Of a stretch of 64,000 bases of DNA, positions 56,801 to 64,000 are shown piece after piece. Position 1 is the first letter of the stretch. The number at the start of each line of letters is the position of its first letter. The stretch is from Bartonella krasnovii (GTDB lineage: Bacteria; Pseudomonadota; Alphaproteobacteria; Rhizobiales; Rhizobiaceae), in assembly GCF_003606345.3 (NCBI RefSeq), contig NZ_CP031844.2, positions 558,001 to 622,000 on the forward strand, given 5' to 3'. The notes beneath the pieces were generated by a model, which saw nothing but the letters and a program-made list of their open reading frames with translations, had not been told where the DNA came from and did no database searches. The translations under genes were made by a program, and so were the position numbers.

Positions 56801-58008
56801 GCAATGTTTATGCGCGTCTTACTGATATGTTAACAGGTAAAGTCGCTGTAGAAGGTCCGAAAGGCTTTTCGGAGAGCAAAAAGCTTGATAGTACGGTAAT
56901 GGGGCATTATCCACGTTCGCAGTGGTGGCAATTTGCTGTTGAGGATGAAAAGCTTCAAAATGAAATTGAAGCTTTGCGCAAGCAATATGATGAATCAAAA
57001 GAAGCATTACAACGTCGCTTTATGGATAAAGTTGAAAAGGTCCAAAGAGGTGATGAAATGCCTCCTGGTGTCATGAAAATGGTAAAGGTTTTTGTGGCTG
57101 TGAAGCGCAAAATCCAACCGGGTGATAAGATGGCGGGACGTCACGGAAATAAGGGGGTTGTCTCACGTATTCTGCCCGTAGAAGATATGCCATTTCTTGA
57201 AGATGGGACGCATGCAGATATTGTTTTAAATCCACTTGGTGTGCCGAGTCGTATGAATGTTGGTCAAATTCTTGAGACGCACCTTGGTTGGGCATGTGCC
57301 GGGATGGGTAAAAAGATTGGTGATTTGTTAGAATTATATCAAGAGACTGGTGATATACTTCCTTTACGTCAACGTATTGAAAGTCTTATGCCTGATGATA
57401 ATCATAACGAACCTGTGCGTCAGTATGATAACGAAAGTCTTTACAAGTTGGCACTTCAGATGAAGAAAGGGGTTTCAATTGCAACGCCTGTTTTTGATGG
57501 AGCCCATGAGTCTGATATCAATATGATGCTGGAAGATGCTGGTCTAGATAGTTCAGGGCAGGTTACGCTTTATGATGGTCGTACGGGAGAGCCCTTTGAT
57601 CGGCCAGTAACGGTAGGGTATATTTACATGTTGAAATTGCACCATCTTGTTGATGATAAGATTCATGCACGTTCTATTGGTCCCTACTCACTTGTTACGC
57701 AGCAGCCATTGGGAGGTAAGGCACAGTTTGGTGGTCAACGTTTTGGTGAAATGGAGGTTTGGGCTCTTGAAGCTTATGGTGCAGCATATACTTTGCAGGA
57801 GATGTTGACAGTAAAATCGGATGATGTCGCTGGTCGGACGAAAGTCTATGAAGCGATTGTACGTGGTGATGATACATTTGAAGCTGGGATACCTGAGAGC
57901 TTTAATGTGTTGGTTAAAGAAATGCGTTCACTCGCTCTTAATGTAGAGCTTGATGATGCGCGTGAACTTATTGCACAGCGTGTTTTATCTGATACGCCAG
58001 AACAATAA
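53857..58008 (+). CDS. rpoB: DNA-directed RNA polymerase subunit beta
   Basis: A 1383-residue catalytic subunit of RNA polymerase. The rifampicin-binding cluster is wild-type in appearance: [20 protein letters not shown] followed by [10 protein letters not shown]. Other core motifs are [46 protein letters not shown], and the C-terminal [19 protein letters not shown] chose ATG at 53857 with AAGGA before it ([20 protein letters not shown]); a start nine codons upstream, TTG 53830, lacks a binding site. rpoC follows. Confidence 0.99.
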   Translation: MAQTHAMMSQFNGRKRVRKFFGKIPEVAEMPNLIEVQKASYDQFLMIEEPKGGRPDEGLQAVFKSVFPISDFSGTAMLEFVGYEFDLPKFDVEECRQRDLTYAAPLKVILRLIVFDVDEDTGSKDIKDIKEQGVYMGDMPLMTANGTFIVNGTERVIVSQMHRSPGVFFDHDKGKSHSSGKLLFAARVIPYRGSWLDIEFDAKDIIYARIDRRRKIPVTSLLMALGMDASDILSTFYDKVTYERDGEGWRVPYSVDRFKGMKLISDLIDADSGEVVAEAGKKLTVRTAKSLAEKGLKSVKVSEDDLLGCYLAEDIVNYETGEIYLEAGDEIDEKVLKILLDVSADQINILDIDHMNIGAYIRNTLKVDKNESRQDALFDIYRVMRPGEPPTIDTAEAMFHSLFFDPERYDLSAVGRVKMNLRMDLDCPDTVRVLRQEDILAVVKMLVELRDGRGEIDDIDNLGNRRVRSVGELMENQYRIGLLRMERAIKERMSSVEIDTVMPQDLINAKPAAAAVREFFGSSQLSQFMDQTNPLSEITHKRRLSALGPGGLTRERAGFEVRDVHPTHYGRICPIETPEGPNIGLINSLATFARVNKYGFIESPYRKIIDGKVTKEVIYLSAMEEAKHYVAQANSSLDSEGRFIEEFVVCRHAGEVLMAPRDHVDLMDVSPKQLVSVAAALIPFLENDDANRALMGSNMQRQAVPLVRAEAPFVGTGMESVVARDSGAAVSAKRSGIVDQVDATRIVIRATEDLDPSKSGVDIYRLQKFQRSNQSTCINQRPLVHVGDRVEKGDIIADGPSTDLGDLALGRNVLVAFMPWNGYNYEDSILLSERIVADDVFTSIHIEEFEVAARDTKLGPEEITRDIPNVAEEALRNLDEAGIIYIGAEVQPGDILVGKITPKGESPMTPEEKLLRAIFGEKASDVRDTSMRMPPGTFGTVVEVRVFNRHGVEKDERAMAIEREEIERLAKDRDDEQSILDRNVYARLTDMLTGKVAVEGPKGFSESKKLDSTVMGHYPRSQWWQFAVEDEKLQNEIEALRKQYDESKEALQRRFMDKVEKVQRGDEMPPGVMKMVKVFVAVKRKIQPGDKMAGRHGNKGVVSRILPVEDMPFLEDGTHADIVLNPLGVPSRMNVGQILETHLGWACAGMGKKIGDLLELYQETGDILPLRQRIESLMPDDNHNEPVRQYDNESLYKLALQMKKGVSIATPVFDGAHESDINMMLEDAGLDSSGQVTLYDGRTGEPFDRPVTVGYIYMLKLHHLVDDKIHARSIGPYSLVTQQPLGGKAQFGGQRFGEMEVWALEAYGAAYTLQEMLTVKSDDVAGRTKVYEAIVRGDDTFEAGIPESFNVLVKEMRSLALNVELDDARELIAQRVLSDTPEQ

Positions 58009-58179
58009 TCCAAGAAGCGCACGAGAAAAAGGTTGCGCTCTGATTACTTTAAGAAGGCTCAATAAGCTTATTTAGAGTCATACAGATCATTTTTAAAAGT
58101 AAATGTATTTTTAAGAGGATCTGTTATAAAATGAATGAGATATTAAAACAGGTTCTAAGAATCTTTGAAGGAGAACGGC

Positions 58180-61100
58180 ATGAACCACGAGGTCATGAAT
58201 CTTTTCAATCCTCAAGCGCCAGCGCAAACATTTGACTCTATTCGTATTTCGATTGCGAGTCCTGAGAAAATTTTGTCTTGGTCGTATGGTGAGATTAAGA
58301 AGCCTGAGACTATTAATTATCGGACTTTTAAACCAGAGCGTGATGGTCTTTTTTGTGCACGTATATTTGGCCCGATTAAAGATTATGAATGTTTATGCGG
58401 TAAATACAAACGCATGAAATATAAGGGGATTATTTGTGAAAAATGTGGTGTGGAAGTTACTCTTTCGCGTGTACGTCGTGAACGTATGGGGCACATTGAG
58501 CTTGCAGCACCTGTTGCGCATATATGGTTTCTTAAATCGTTACCAGGCCGTATTTCTACACTTTTAGATTTGACTTTAAAAGATATTGAGCGTGTTCTTT
58601 ATTTTGAAAATTATATTGTAACCGAACCAGGGTTGACCTCTCTTAAACTCCATCAGCTGCTTTCTGAAGAAGAATATATGCTTGCGATTGATGAGTTTGG
58701 AGAAGATCAGTTTACAGCGATGATTGGCGCTGAAGCTATTTACGAGCTTTTAGCGAGTATGGAACTCGATAAGATCGCTAATGATTTGCGCCTTGAGTTG
58801 TCTGAGACAACTTCGGAATTAAAGCAAAAAAAGTTGATTAAGCGGCTTAAGATCGTTGAAAATTTTCTTGAATCTGGGAATAAACCAGAGTGGATGATTA
58901 TGAAAACAATTCCAGTCATTCCACCGGATTTACGTCCATTGGTTCCACTTGATGGTGGACGTTTTGCGACGTCAGATCTCAATGATCTTTATCGGCGCGT
59001 TATCAATCGTAATAACCGTTTGAAACGGCTGATTGAATTGCGTGCTCCTGGGATTATTGTACGTAATGAAAAACGTATGGTGCAAGAAGCTGTTGATGCA
59101 TTGTTTGATAATGGACGACGTGGGCGTGTGATTACGGGGGCCAATAAACGTCCATTAAAATCTCTTTCAGATATGTTAAAGGGTAAGCAAGGCCGTTTCC
59201 GTCAAAACCTGCTTGGAAAGCGTGTTGATTACTCGGGCCGTTCTGTTATTGTGACAGGTCCTGAATTAAAATTACATCAATGCGGTTTGCCTAAAAAAAT
59301 GGCCCTTGAATTATTTAAGCCCTTTATTTATGCGCGGCTTGATGCAAAAGGATATTCTTCGACTGTAAAACAAGCAAAAAAGCTTGTTGAAAAAGAGCAT
59401 CCAGAAGTTTGGGATATCTTAGATGAGGTTATTCGTGAACATCCTGTTTTACTCAATCGTGCGCCAACATTGCACCGTTTAGGAATTCAGGCTTTTGAAC
59501 CTGTCTTGATTGAAGGAAAAGCTATCCAGCTTCATCCATTGGTATGTACTGCTTTTAATGCCGATTTTGATGGTGATCAAATGGCGGTTCACGTTCCTCT
59601 TTCTCTTGAAGCACAGCTTGAAGCTCGTGTTTTGATGATGTCAACCAATAACATTCTTCATCCAGCTAATGGTGCCCCGATTATTGTTCCCTCACAGGAT
59701 ATGGTTCTTGGTCTTTACTATCTTTCGATTGTTTCTGAAAAAGAACCCGGTGAGGGAATGGCTTTTTCTGATATAGGTGAGCTTCATTATGCCCTGGAAA
59801 ATAAGGTTGTAACGCTTCATACGAAGATTAAAGGCCGTGTTAAAAATATTGGCAAGGATGGAAAAGAAGTTGCTAAACTTTATGATACGACACCTGGTCG
59901 TTTAATTATCGGTGAGCTTTTGCCCAAAAATCCTAATATCTCATTTGATATTGTCAATCAAGAAATGACAAAAAAGAATATTTCTAAAATGATTGATCAT
60001 GTTTATCGCCACTGTGGACAAAAAGAGACGGTTATTTTTTGTGACCGTATTATGCAGCTTGGTTTTTCTTATGCTTGTCGTGCAGGAATTTCATTCGGGA
60101 AGGATGATATGGTCATTCCTGATAGCAAGTCACGTTTGGTTGCGGAAACAGAAGCTTTGGCGAAGGAATACGAACAGCAATATAATGATGGTTTGATTAC
60201 ACAAGGTGAAAAATACAATAAGGTTGTAGATGCTTGGGGTAAATGTACAGACCGTGTTGCGGATGAAATGATGAAACGAATTCAAGCCGTTGATTTTGAT
60301 CCTAAAACCGGTCGTCAACGGCCCATGAATTCAATCTATATGATGTCGCATTCTGGGGCTCGTGGTTCAGCTAACCAGATGAGACAATTGGCTGGTATGC
60401 GTGGATTAATGGCAAAACCATCGGGTGAAATTATTGAAACACCTATTATTTCAAATTTTAAGGAAGGTCTAACTGTTAACGAATACTTTAACTCTACACA
60501 TGGTGCGCGTAAAGGCCTCGCTGATACTGCGTTAAAAACGGCAAACTCTGGTTATCTCACACGGCGTCTTGTTGATGTTGCACAGGATGCTATTATTTCA
60601 GCCGTTGATTGTGGTACAGCAAAAGGGCTTACGATGCAGCCAATTGTTGATGCAGGACAAATTGTTGCCTCTCTTGGGCAAAGAATTCTTGGTCGTACAG
60701 CCCTTGTTGATATTTTACATCCTGTCTCTGGGGAGGTTATTCTTGAAGGTGGAGCGATGATTGAGGAGGCTGACGTTGCTAAGATTGAAGAAGCTGGAAT
60801 TCAATCTGTTCAAATTCGTTCTGCTTTAACATGTGAAACACGTCTTGGTGTTTGTGCAAAATGCTATGGTCGTGATTTGGCGCGTGGAACACCGGTTAAT
60901 CAGGGAGAAGCCGTTGGTGTTATTGCTGCTCAGTCAATTGGTGAGCCGGGAACGCAGCTTACGATGCGTACTTTCCACTTAGGAGGAACTGCACAGGTTG
61001 TTGATTCATCGTATTTAGAGGCATCTTATGAAGGTACGGTGGAGATTCGTAATCGCAATGTGGTTCGTAACTCTGAAGGTCATTTGGTTGTTATGGGGCG

Positions 61101-62391
61101 TAATATGGCTATCCTTATCAAGGATGAGTTAGGAAAAGAACGTGTTGTGCATCGTGTTAGCTATGGTGCGCATATTTTTGTTGATGATGGTGATATGGTT
61201 AAACGTGGACAGCGTATAGCAGAATGGGATCCTTATACACGTCCAGTTTTAACGGAAGTTGAAGGTTATGTAGGTTTTGAAGATATGGTTGATGGTTTAT
61301 CAGTCACTGAAACAGCTGATGAATCTACAGGAATTACGAAACGTTTGGTGATTGATTGGCGTGCTAATCCACGTGGTGCGGAGCTCAAGCCAGCCATTAT
61401 TATTCACGCCGATAAAGAAGGTAAGTCCATTGCTAAATTATATAAGGGAGGTGAAGCCCGTTATATGATGTCAGTAGAAACTATTCTTTCTGTTGAGCTT
61501 GGTGCTCATGTTAAAGCTGGTGATGTTATTGCTCGTTTGCCAATGGAAAGTGCCAAGACGAAAGATATTACAGGGGGGCTACCACGGGTGGCAGAGCTTT
61601 TTGAAGCGCGTCGTCCAAAGGATCATGCGATTATTGCTGAAGTCAGTGGTACAATTCGTTTTGGTCGTGGTTATAAGAATAAACGTCGTATTATCATTGA
61701 ACCCAATGATGAAACTCTTGAGCCAGTAGAATATTTGATCCCAAAAGGTAAGTTATTTCACTTCCAAGAAGGTGATCAAATTGAGAAGGGTGATTATATC
61801 CTTGATGGTAATCCAGCCCCTCATGATATTTTAGCGATTAAGGGTGTTGAAGCTTTGGCATCTTACCTTGTTAATGAGATTCAGGAGGTTTATCGTTTGC
61901 AGGGGGTTCTTATCAATGACAAGCATATTGAAGTGATTGTTCGTCAAATGTTGCAAAAGGTTGAAATTACTGAATCTGGAGATTCTGGTTATATTCCAGG
62001 CGATAATGTTGATCGTATTGAACTTGATGAAATCAATGATAATTTGATTGCAGAAGGAAAGAAGCCTGCATCTGGTAATCCCATTCTTCTTGGAATTACA
62101 AAAGCTTCTCTTCAAACGCCTTCTTTCATTTCGGCGGCATCATTTCAGGAAACAACGCGCGTTCTTACTGAAGCGGCGGTTTCTGGCAAAATTGATACTT
62201 TGCAAGGGCTTAAAGAGAACGTTATTGTCGGTCGTCTTATTCCTGCTGGTACAGGTGGCACGATTTCTCAAATCCGTCGTATTGCTGCAGTTCGTGATGA
62301 TTTGATTGTAGATGAGCAGCGTAAGTCTAGTAATAACGAAGTGGCCAAGGCTATGTTGACAAACATGACAGCCGAAACTGTTGCTGAATAA
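58180..62391 (+). CDS. rpoC: DNA-directed RNA polymerase subunit beta-prime
   Basis: A 1403-residue subunit of RNA polymerase. The N-terminal zinc ribbon contains [20 protein letters not shown], and the catalytic Mg2+ site NADFDGDQM is at about 460-468. The bridge helix and trigger loop lie around [19 protein letters not shown] and [17 protein letters not shown], and a second zinc site has CGTAKG and the CAKCYGRDL cysteines. The start ATG at 58180 follows GAAGGAGAA, an excellent site. Confidence 0.99.
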   Translation: MNHEVMNLFNPQAPAQTFDSIRISIASPEKILSWSYGEIKKPETINYRTFKPERDGLFCARIFGPIKDYECLCGKYKRMKYKGIICEKCGVEVTLSRVRRERMGHIELAAPVAHIWFLKSLPGRISTLLDLTLKDIERVLYFENYIVTEPGLTSLKLHQLLSEEEYMLAIDEFGEDQFTAMIGAEAIYELLASMELDKIANDLRLELSETTSELKQKKLIKRLKIVENFLESGNKPEWMIMKTIPVIPPDLRPLVPLDGGRFATSDLNDLYRRVINRNNRLKRLIELRAPGIIVRNEKRMVQEAVDALFDNGRRGRVITGANKRPLKSLSDMLKGKQGRFRQNLLGKRVDYSGRSVIVTGPELKLHQCGLPKKMALELFKPFIYARLDAKGYSSTVKQAKKLVEKEHPEVWDILDEVIREHPVLLNRAPTLHRLGIQAFEPVLIEGKAIQLHPLVCTAFNADFDGDQMAVHVPLSLEAQLEARVLMMSTNNILHPANGAPIIVPSQDMVLGLYYLSIVSEKEPGEGMAFSDIGELHYALENKVVTLHTKIKGRVKNIGKDGKEVAKLYDTTPGRLIIGELLPKNPNISFDIVNQEMTKKNISKMIDHVYRHCGQKETVIFCDRIMQLGFSYACRAGISFGKDDMVIPDSKSRLVAETEALAKEYEQQYNDGLITQGEKYNKVVDAWGKCTDRVADEMMKRIQAVDFDPKTGRQRPMNSIYMMSHSGARGSANQMRQLAGMRGLMAKPSGEIIETPIISNFKEGLTVNEYFNSTHGARKGLADTALKTANSGYLTRRLVDVAQDAIISAVDCGTAKGLTMQPIVDAGQIVASLGQRILGRTALVDILHPVSGEVILEGGAMIEEADVAKIEEAGIQSVQIRSALTCETRLGVCAKCYGRDLARGTPVNQGEAVGVIAAQSIGEPGTQLTMRTFHLGGTAQVVDSSYLEASYEGTVEIRNRNVVRNSEGHLVVMGRNMAILIKDELGKERVVHRVSYGAHIFVDDGDMVKRGQRIAEWDPYTRPVLTEVEGYVGFEDMVDGLSVTETADESTGITKRLVIDWRANPRGAELKPAIIIHADKEGKSIAKLYKGGEARYMMSVETILSVELGAHVKAGDVIARLPMESAKTKDITGGLPRVAELFEARRPKDHAIIAEVSGTIRFGRGYKNKRRIIIEPNDETLEPVEYLIPKGKLFHFQEGDQIEKGDYILDGNPAPHDILAIKGVEALASYLVNEIQEVYRLQGVLINDKHIEVIVRQMLQKVEITESGDSGYIPGDNVDRIELDEINDNLIAEGKKPASGNPILLGITKASLQTPSFISAASFQETTRVLTEAAVSGKIDTLQGLKENVIVGRLIPAGTGGTISQIRRIAAVRDDLIVDEQRKSSNNEVAKAMLTNMTAETVAE

Positions 62392-62832
62392 TTTAAAGAA
62401 AAGTCACATAATATAAAAACGTCTGAATAGGAAGTTCAGACGTTTTTTTATCTCGAAATGTAGAAGCTATATATTCTCCTGAAAATATAATCATAGAAAA
62501 TTAAATGATGCTTATCTTTTTTTATTGCTTCATTTTAAAGTTTTCTTATTTTTGAAGGCAGTATAGAAAATTCTTTTTAAGACATATGAAACCTAAAAGG
62601 CATATTTCAAAAAAAGAGAGAATTGTCTACAAGTAAAATCACGACTGACTTCGAATTTTAAAAATTTTTTTAATTGATATTTTCTGCAAGGATTTAAAAG
62701 ATCTTATGATGAGAATTCATGTCTTTATATTTTAGGGAGTGGGAAAGTGGAGGATAGGATACTTACTAAAGTTTTATAAAAAAACAAGCGTATTTCTTAT
62801 AACAATGTCGTCTATGAAGATAGAATGATAAA
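62392..62832. other. Spacer after rpoC
   Basis: A terminator is at the start (62416-62449). The remainder up to the decayed MerR-family gene is AT-rich and I recognise nothing in it. Confidence 0.5.
62416..62449 (+). terminator. Rho-independent terminator after rpoC
   Basis: A 12-bp stem AAAACGTCTGAA / TTCAGACGTTTT with a seven-base loop and a T run. It lies 25 bases after the rpoC stop and closes the rpoBC transcript. Confidence 0.85.
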
Positions 62833-63217
62833 ATGTACGAATATTATTCAATTAGGGAATTGACGCGTGGGTTTTCAATAACAGATCATATTTTTCTTTA
62901 TTATAAAGAAGAAGGGCTTCTTATTCCTTTTCGGCGTGAAAATATGCGGCTTTATATACAAACGGACCGTATAAATTAAAACAAATACTACGTAAAAGAG
63001 TTAAATTTTCATTGTTTGAAATATCTGAGATGTTGGCTATGGTTGGAGAAATCCCTCTGATGATGAGAAAAAGCTTAAGAAGTTAATTGCAGAAATTCAT
63101 AAAAAGGGCGAGCGGATTTAAAAGACGTTGCATGATATTGATGATCTTCTATAAGGTTTAGAACGAATTGAGGAGATCTCTTTTGAGAGGCTTAACAGAG
63201 TTGGGATTAATCGTTGA
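62833..63217 (+). pseudogene. Decayed MerR-family transcriptional regulator
   Basis: The first frame from ATG 62833 reads MYEYYSIRELTRGFSITDHI, then FLYYKEEGLLIPFRRENMRL and YIQTDRIN, then stops: a MerR-type winged helix-turn-helix. Homology continues in a second frame (YKLKQILRKRVKFSLFEISE, MLAMVG) and a third (SDDEKKLKKLIAEIHKKGER), with further in-frame stops (GERI stop KTLHDIDDLL stop GLERIEE). The order matches a full-length MerR-family protein with DNA-binding, dimerisation-helix and tail regions. At least two frameshifts and two stops mark it as dead. The regulated target is unknown. Confidence 0.75.
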
Positions 63218-63429
63218 TTATGAAATTTATTTCATCTATTTTTAGACAATTTTCTTTCTATTAAAAGAGATAAGTTGTGCTACCCTAATAGGTGGATGGT
63301 CTTTAACATTGCGTGAAATGTGTAAGTCATTTGAAGAAATAGAGCGTGCGCATACAGCAGAAAATATGTTTTTGTAGTATACTGTCCTTGATAAGCAAAA
63401 GATATTTTTTATTAAAGAAAGTAAAGATA

Positions 63430-64000
63430 ATGGCAATTTCTCCCATGAGTATTTTTCAATCTATTTTATCGCGAAAGTCAATTCGCGCTTTTACTGACCA
63501 GCCTGTTAGTTTGGAAACAATCAAGGAAATCTTAAAACTTGCAGCACGTGCACCATCTGGAACAAATATTCAGCCATGGCAAGTGATTGTGCTTACGGGA
63601 AGTATATTACAGAAAGTAGGGAAAGAGCTTTCACAGCTTGTGCTTTCAGGTGTAAAAGGAGAGCGTGAATATCATTATTATCCACGTCAATGGCGTGAAC
63701 CTTATCTTTCAAGGCGTCGAAAAGTTGGTTTGGATCTTTATCAGAGTCTTGGAATTCAAAAAGGCGATGAAGAAAAAATGCTTCATCAAAAGGCGCGGAA
63801 TTATTTATTTTTCGATGCGCCTGTAGGGATTTTGTTTACAATGGATCACGACATGGAAATAGGGAGTTGGCTTGACTTGGGTATGTTTATGCAGACTATT
63901 ATGCTAGCAGCACGTGGGTTTGGATTAGACACTTGCCCTCAAGCAGCTTTTGCTGATTATCATAAACAGATTCGTACACTTTTATCGATCCCTTCTGATC
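63430..64000 (+). CDS. Nitroreductase-family protein, N-terminal part (runs off window)
   Basis: The frame from ATG 63430 is open to the window end (190 codons). The protein is of the nitroreductase superfamily, FMN-dependent NAD(P)H oxidoreductases. Features are the N-terminal SILSRKSIRAFTDQPVSLET, with the Arg that contacts FMN phosphate, ARAPSGTNIQPWQVIVL, and the later SWLDLGMFMQTIMLAARGFGLDT segment that packs at the dimer interface. It is in the group with PnbA-like enzymes, but the substrate cannot be told. The upstream gene is the broken MerR regulator. No strong ribosome binding site precedes the ATG (AAAGATA only). Confidence 0.88.
   Translation, partial: MAISPMSIFQSILSRKSIRAFTDQPVSLETIKEILKLAARAPSGTNIQPWQVIVLTGSILQKVGKELSQLVLSGVKGEREYHYYPRQWREPYLSRRRKVGLDLYQSLGIQKGDEEKMLHQKARNYLFFDAPVGILFTMDHDMEIGSWLDLGMFMQTIMLAARGFGLDTCPQAAFADYHKQIRTLLSIPSD

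Overview
The window is a continuous stretch of an AT-rich alphaproteobacterial (Rhizobiales) chromosome. It is very probably a Bartonella species. The evidence is the gene order (serS, pcm, NlpD-like gene, yajC; ppiD/tpiA, secG, pyrG, kdsA, eno, pdhABC, lpd, lipA; ispDF; ntrYX, trkA; clpP, clpX, lon, hupB; tuf, secE, nusG, rplKAJL, rpoBC), the RirA-type iron regulator, and the many long gene-poor gaps of decayed sequence typical of this host-restricted genus. Species assignment was not attempted.

Layout. 1-6.6 kb: end of serS, a pcm-like methyltransferase, a LysM/LytM lipoprotein, yajC, and homologues of two mitochondrial complex I assembly factors (NDUFAF3 and NDUFAF6). The expected surE and secDF are missing from their usual slots, and the gaps hold decayed DNA including an antirepressor fragment. 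7.7-24.7 kb: ppiD divergent from tpiA, then secG, pyrG, kdsA, eno, three tandem TM2-domain genes, ftsB, the pyruvate dehydrogenase operon, lpd, lipA and a Coq10-like gene. 24.7-33.7 kb: a repeat-bounded segment, cinA and ispDF (apparently an ATT start), rirA, ntrYX, trkA and a broken glycosyltransferase gene. 33.8-39 kb: the protein quality-control cluster clpP-clpX-lon, then hupB. 39-48 kb: trmFO, tRNA-Leu, tig, gatB, an NDUFA12 homologue, a DUF2155 protein, a rhomboid protease and an RlmB-like methyltransferase. 48-62.4 kb: tRNA-Tyr, tRNA-Gly, tuf, tRNA-Trp, secE, nusG, rplKAJL and rpoBC. After rpoC come a decayed MerR-family regulator and the start of a nitroreductase gene that runs off the window.

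Most of the content is core housekeeping: glycolysis to acetyl-CoA (tpiA, eno, pdhABC, lpd, lipA), translation and transcription, protein export and folding (yajC, secG, secE, tig, ppiD), proteolysis, and envelope or division functions (kdsA, ftsB, NlpD-like).

The most unusual structure is at 15.1-17.7 kb. A TM2-domain gene is present three times in tandem, and each of the two internal spacers contains a decayed copy of the 5' part of the downstream ftsB gene. This shows that the duplicated unit was TM2 gene plus ftsB start. Other points are two short dispersed repeat families (one pair forms a ~480-bp inverted-repeat segment), the probable ATT start of ispDF, several pseudogenes, and a structured leader before rplK. 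No CRISPR array, intact transposase or intact prophage was seen.
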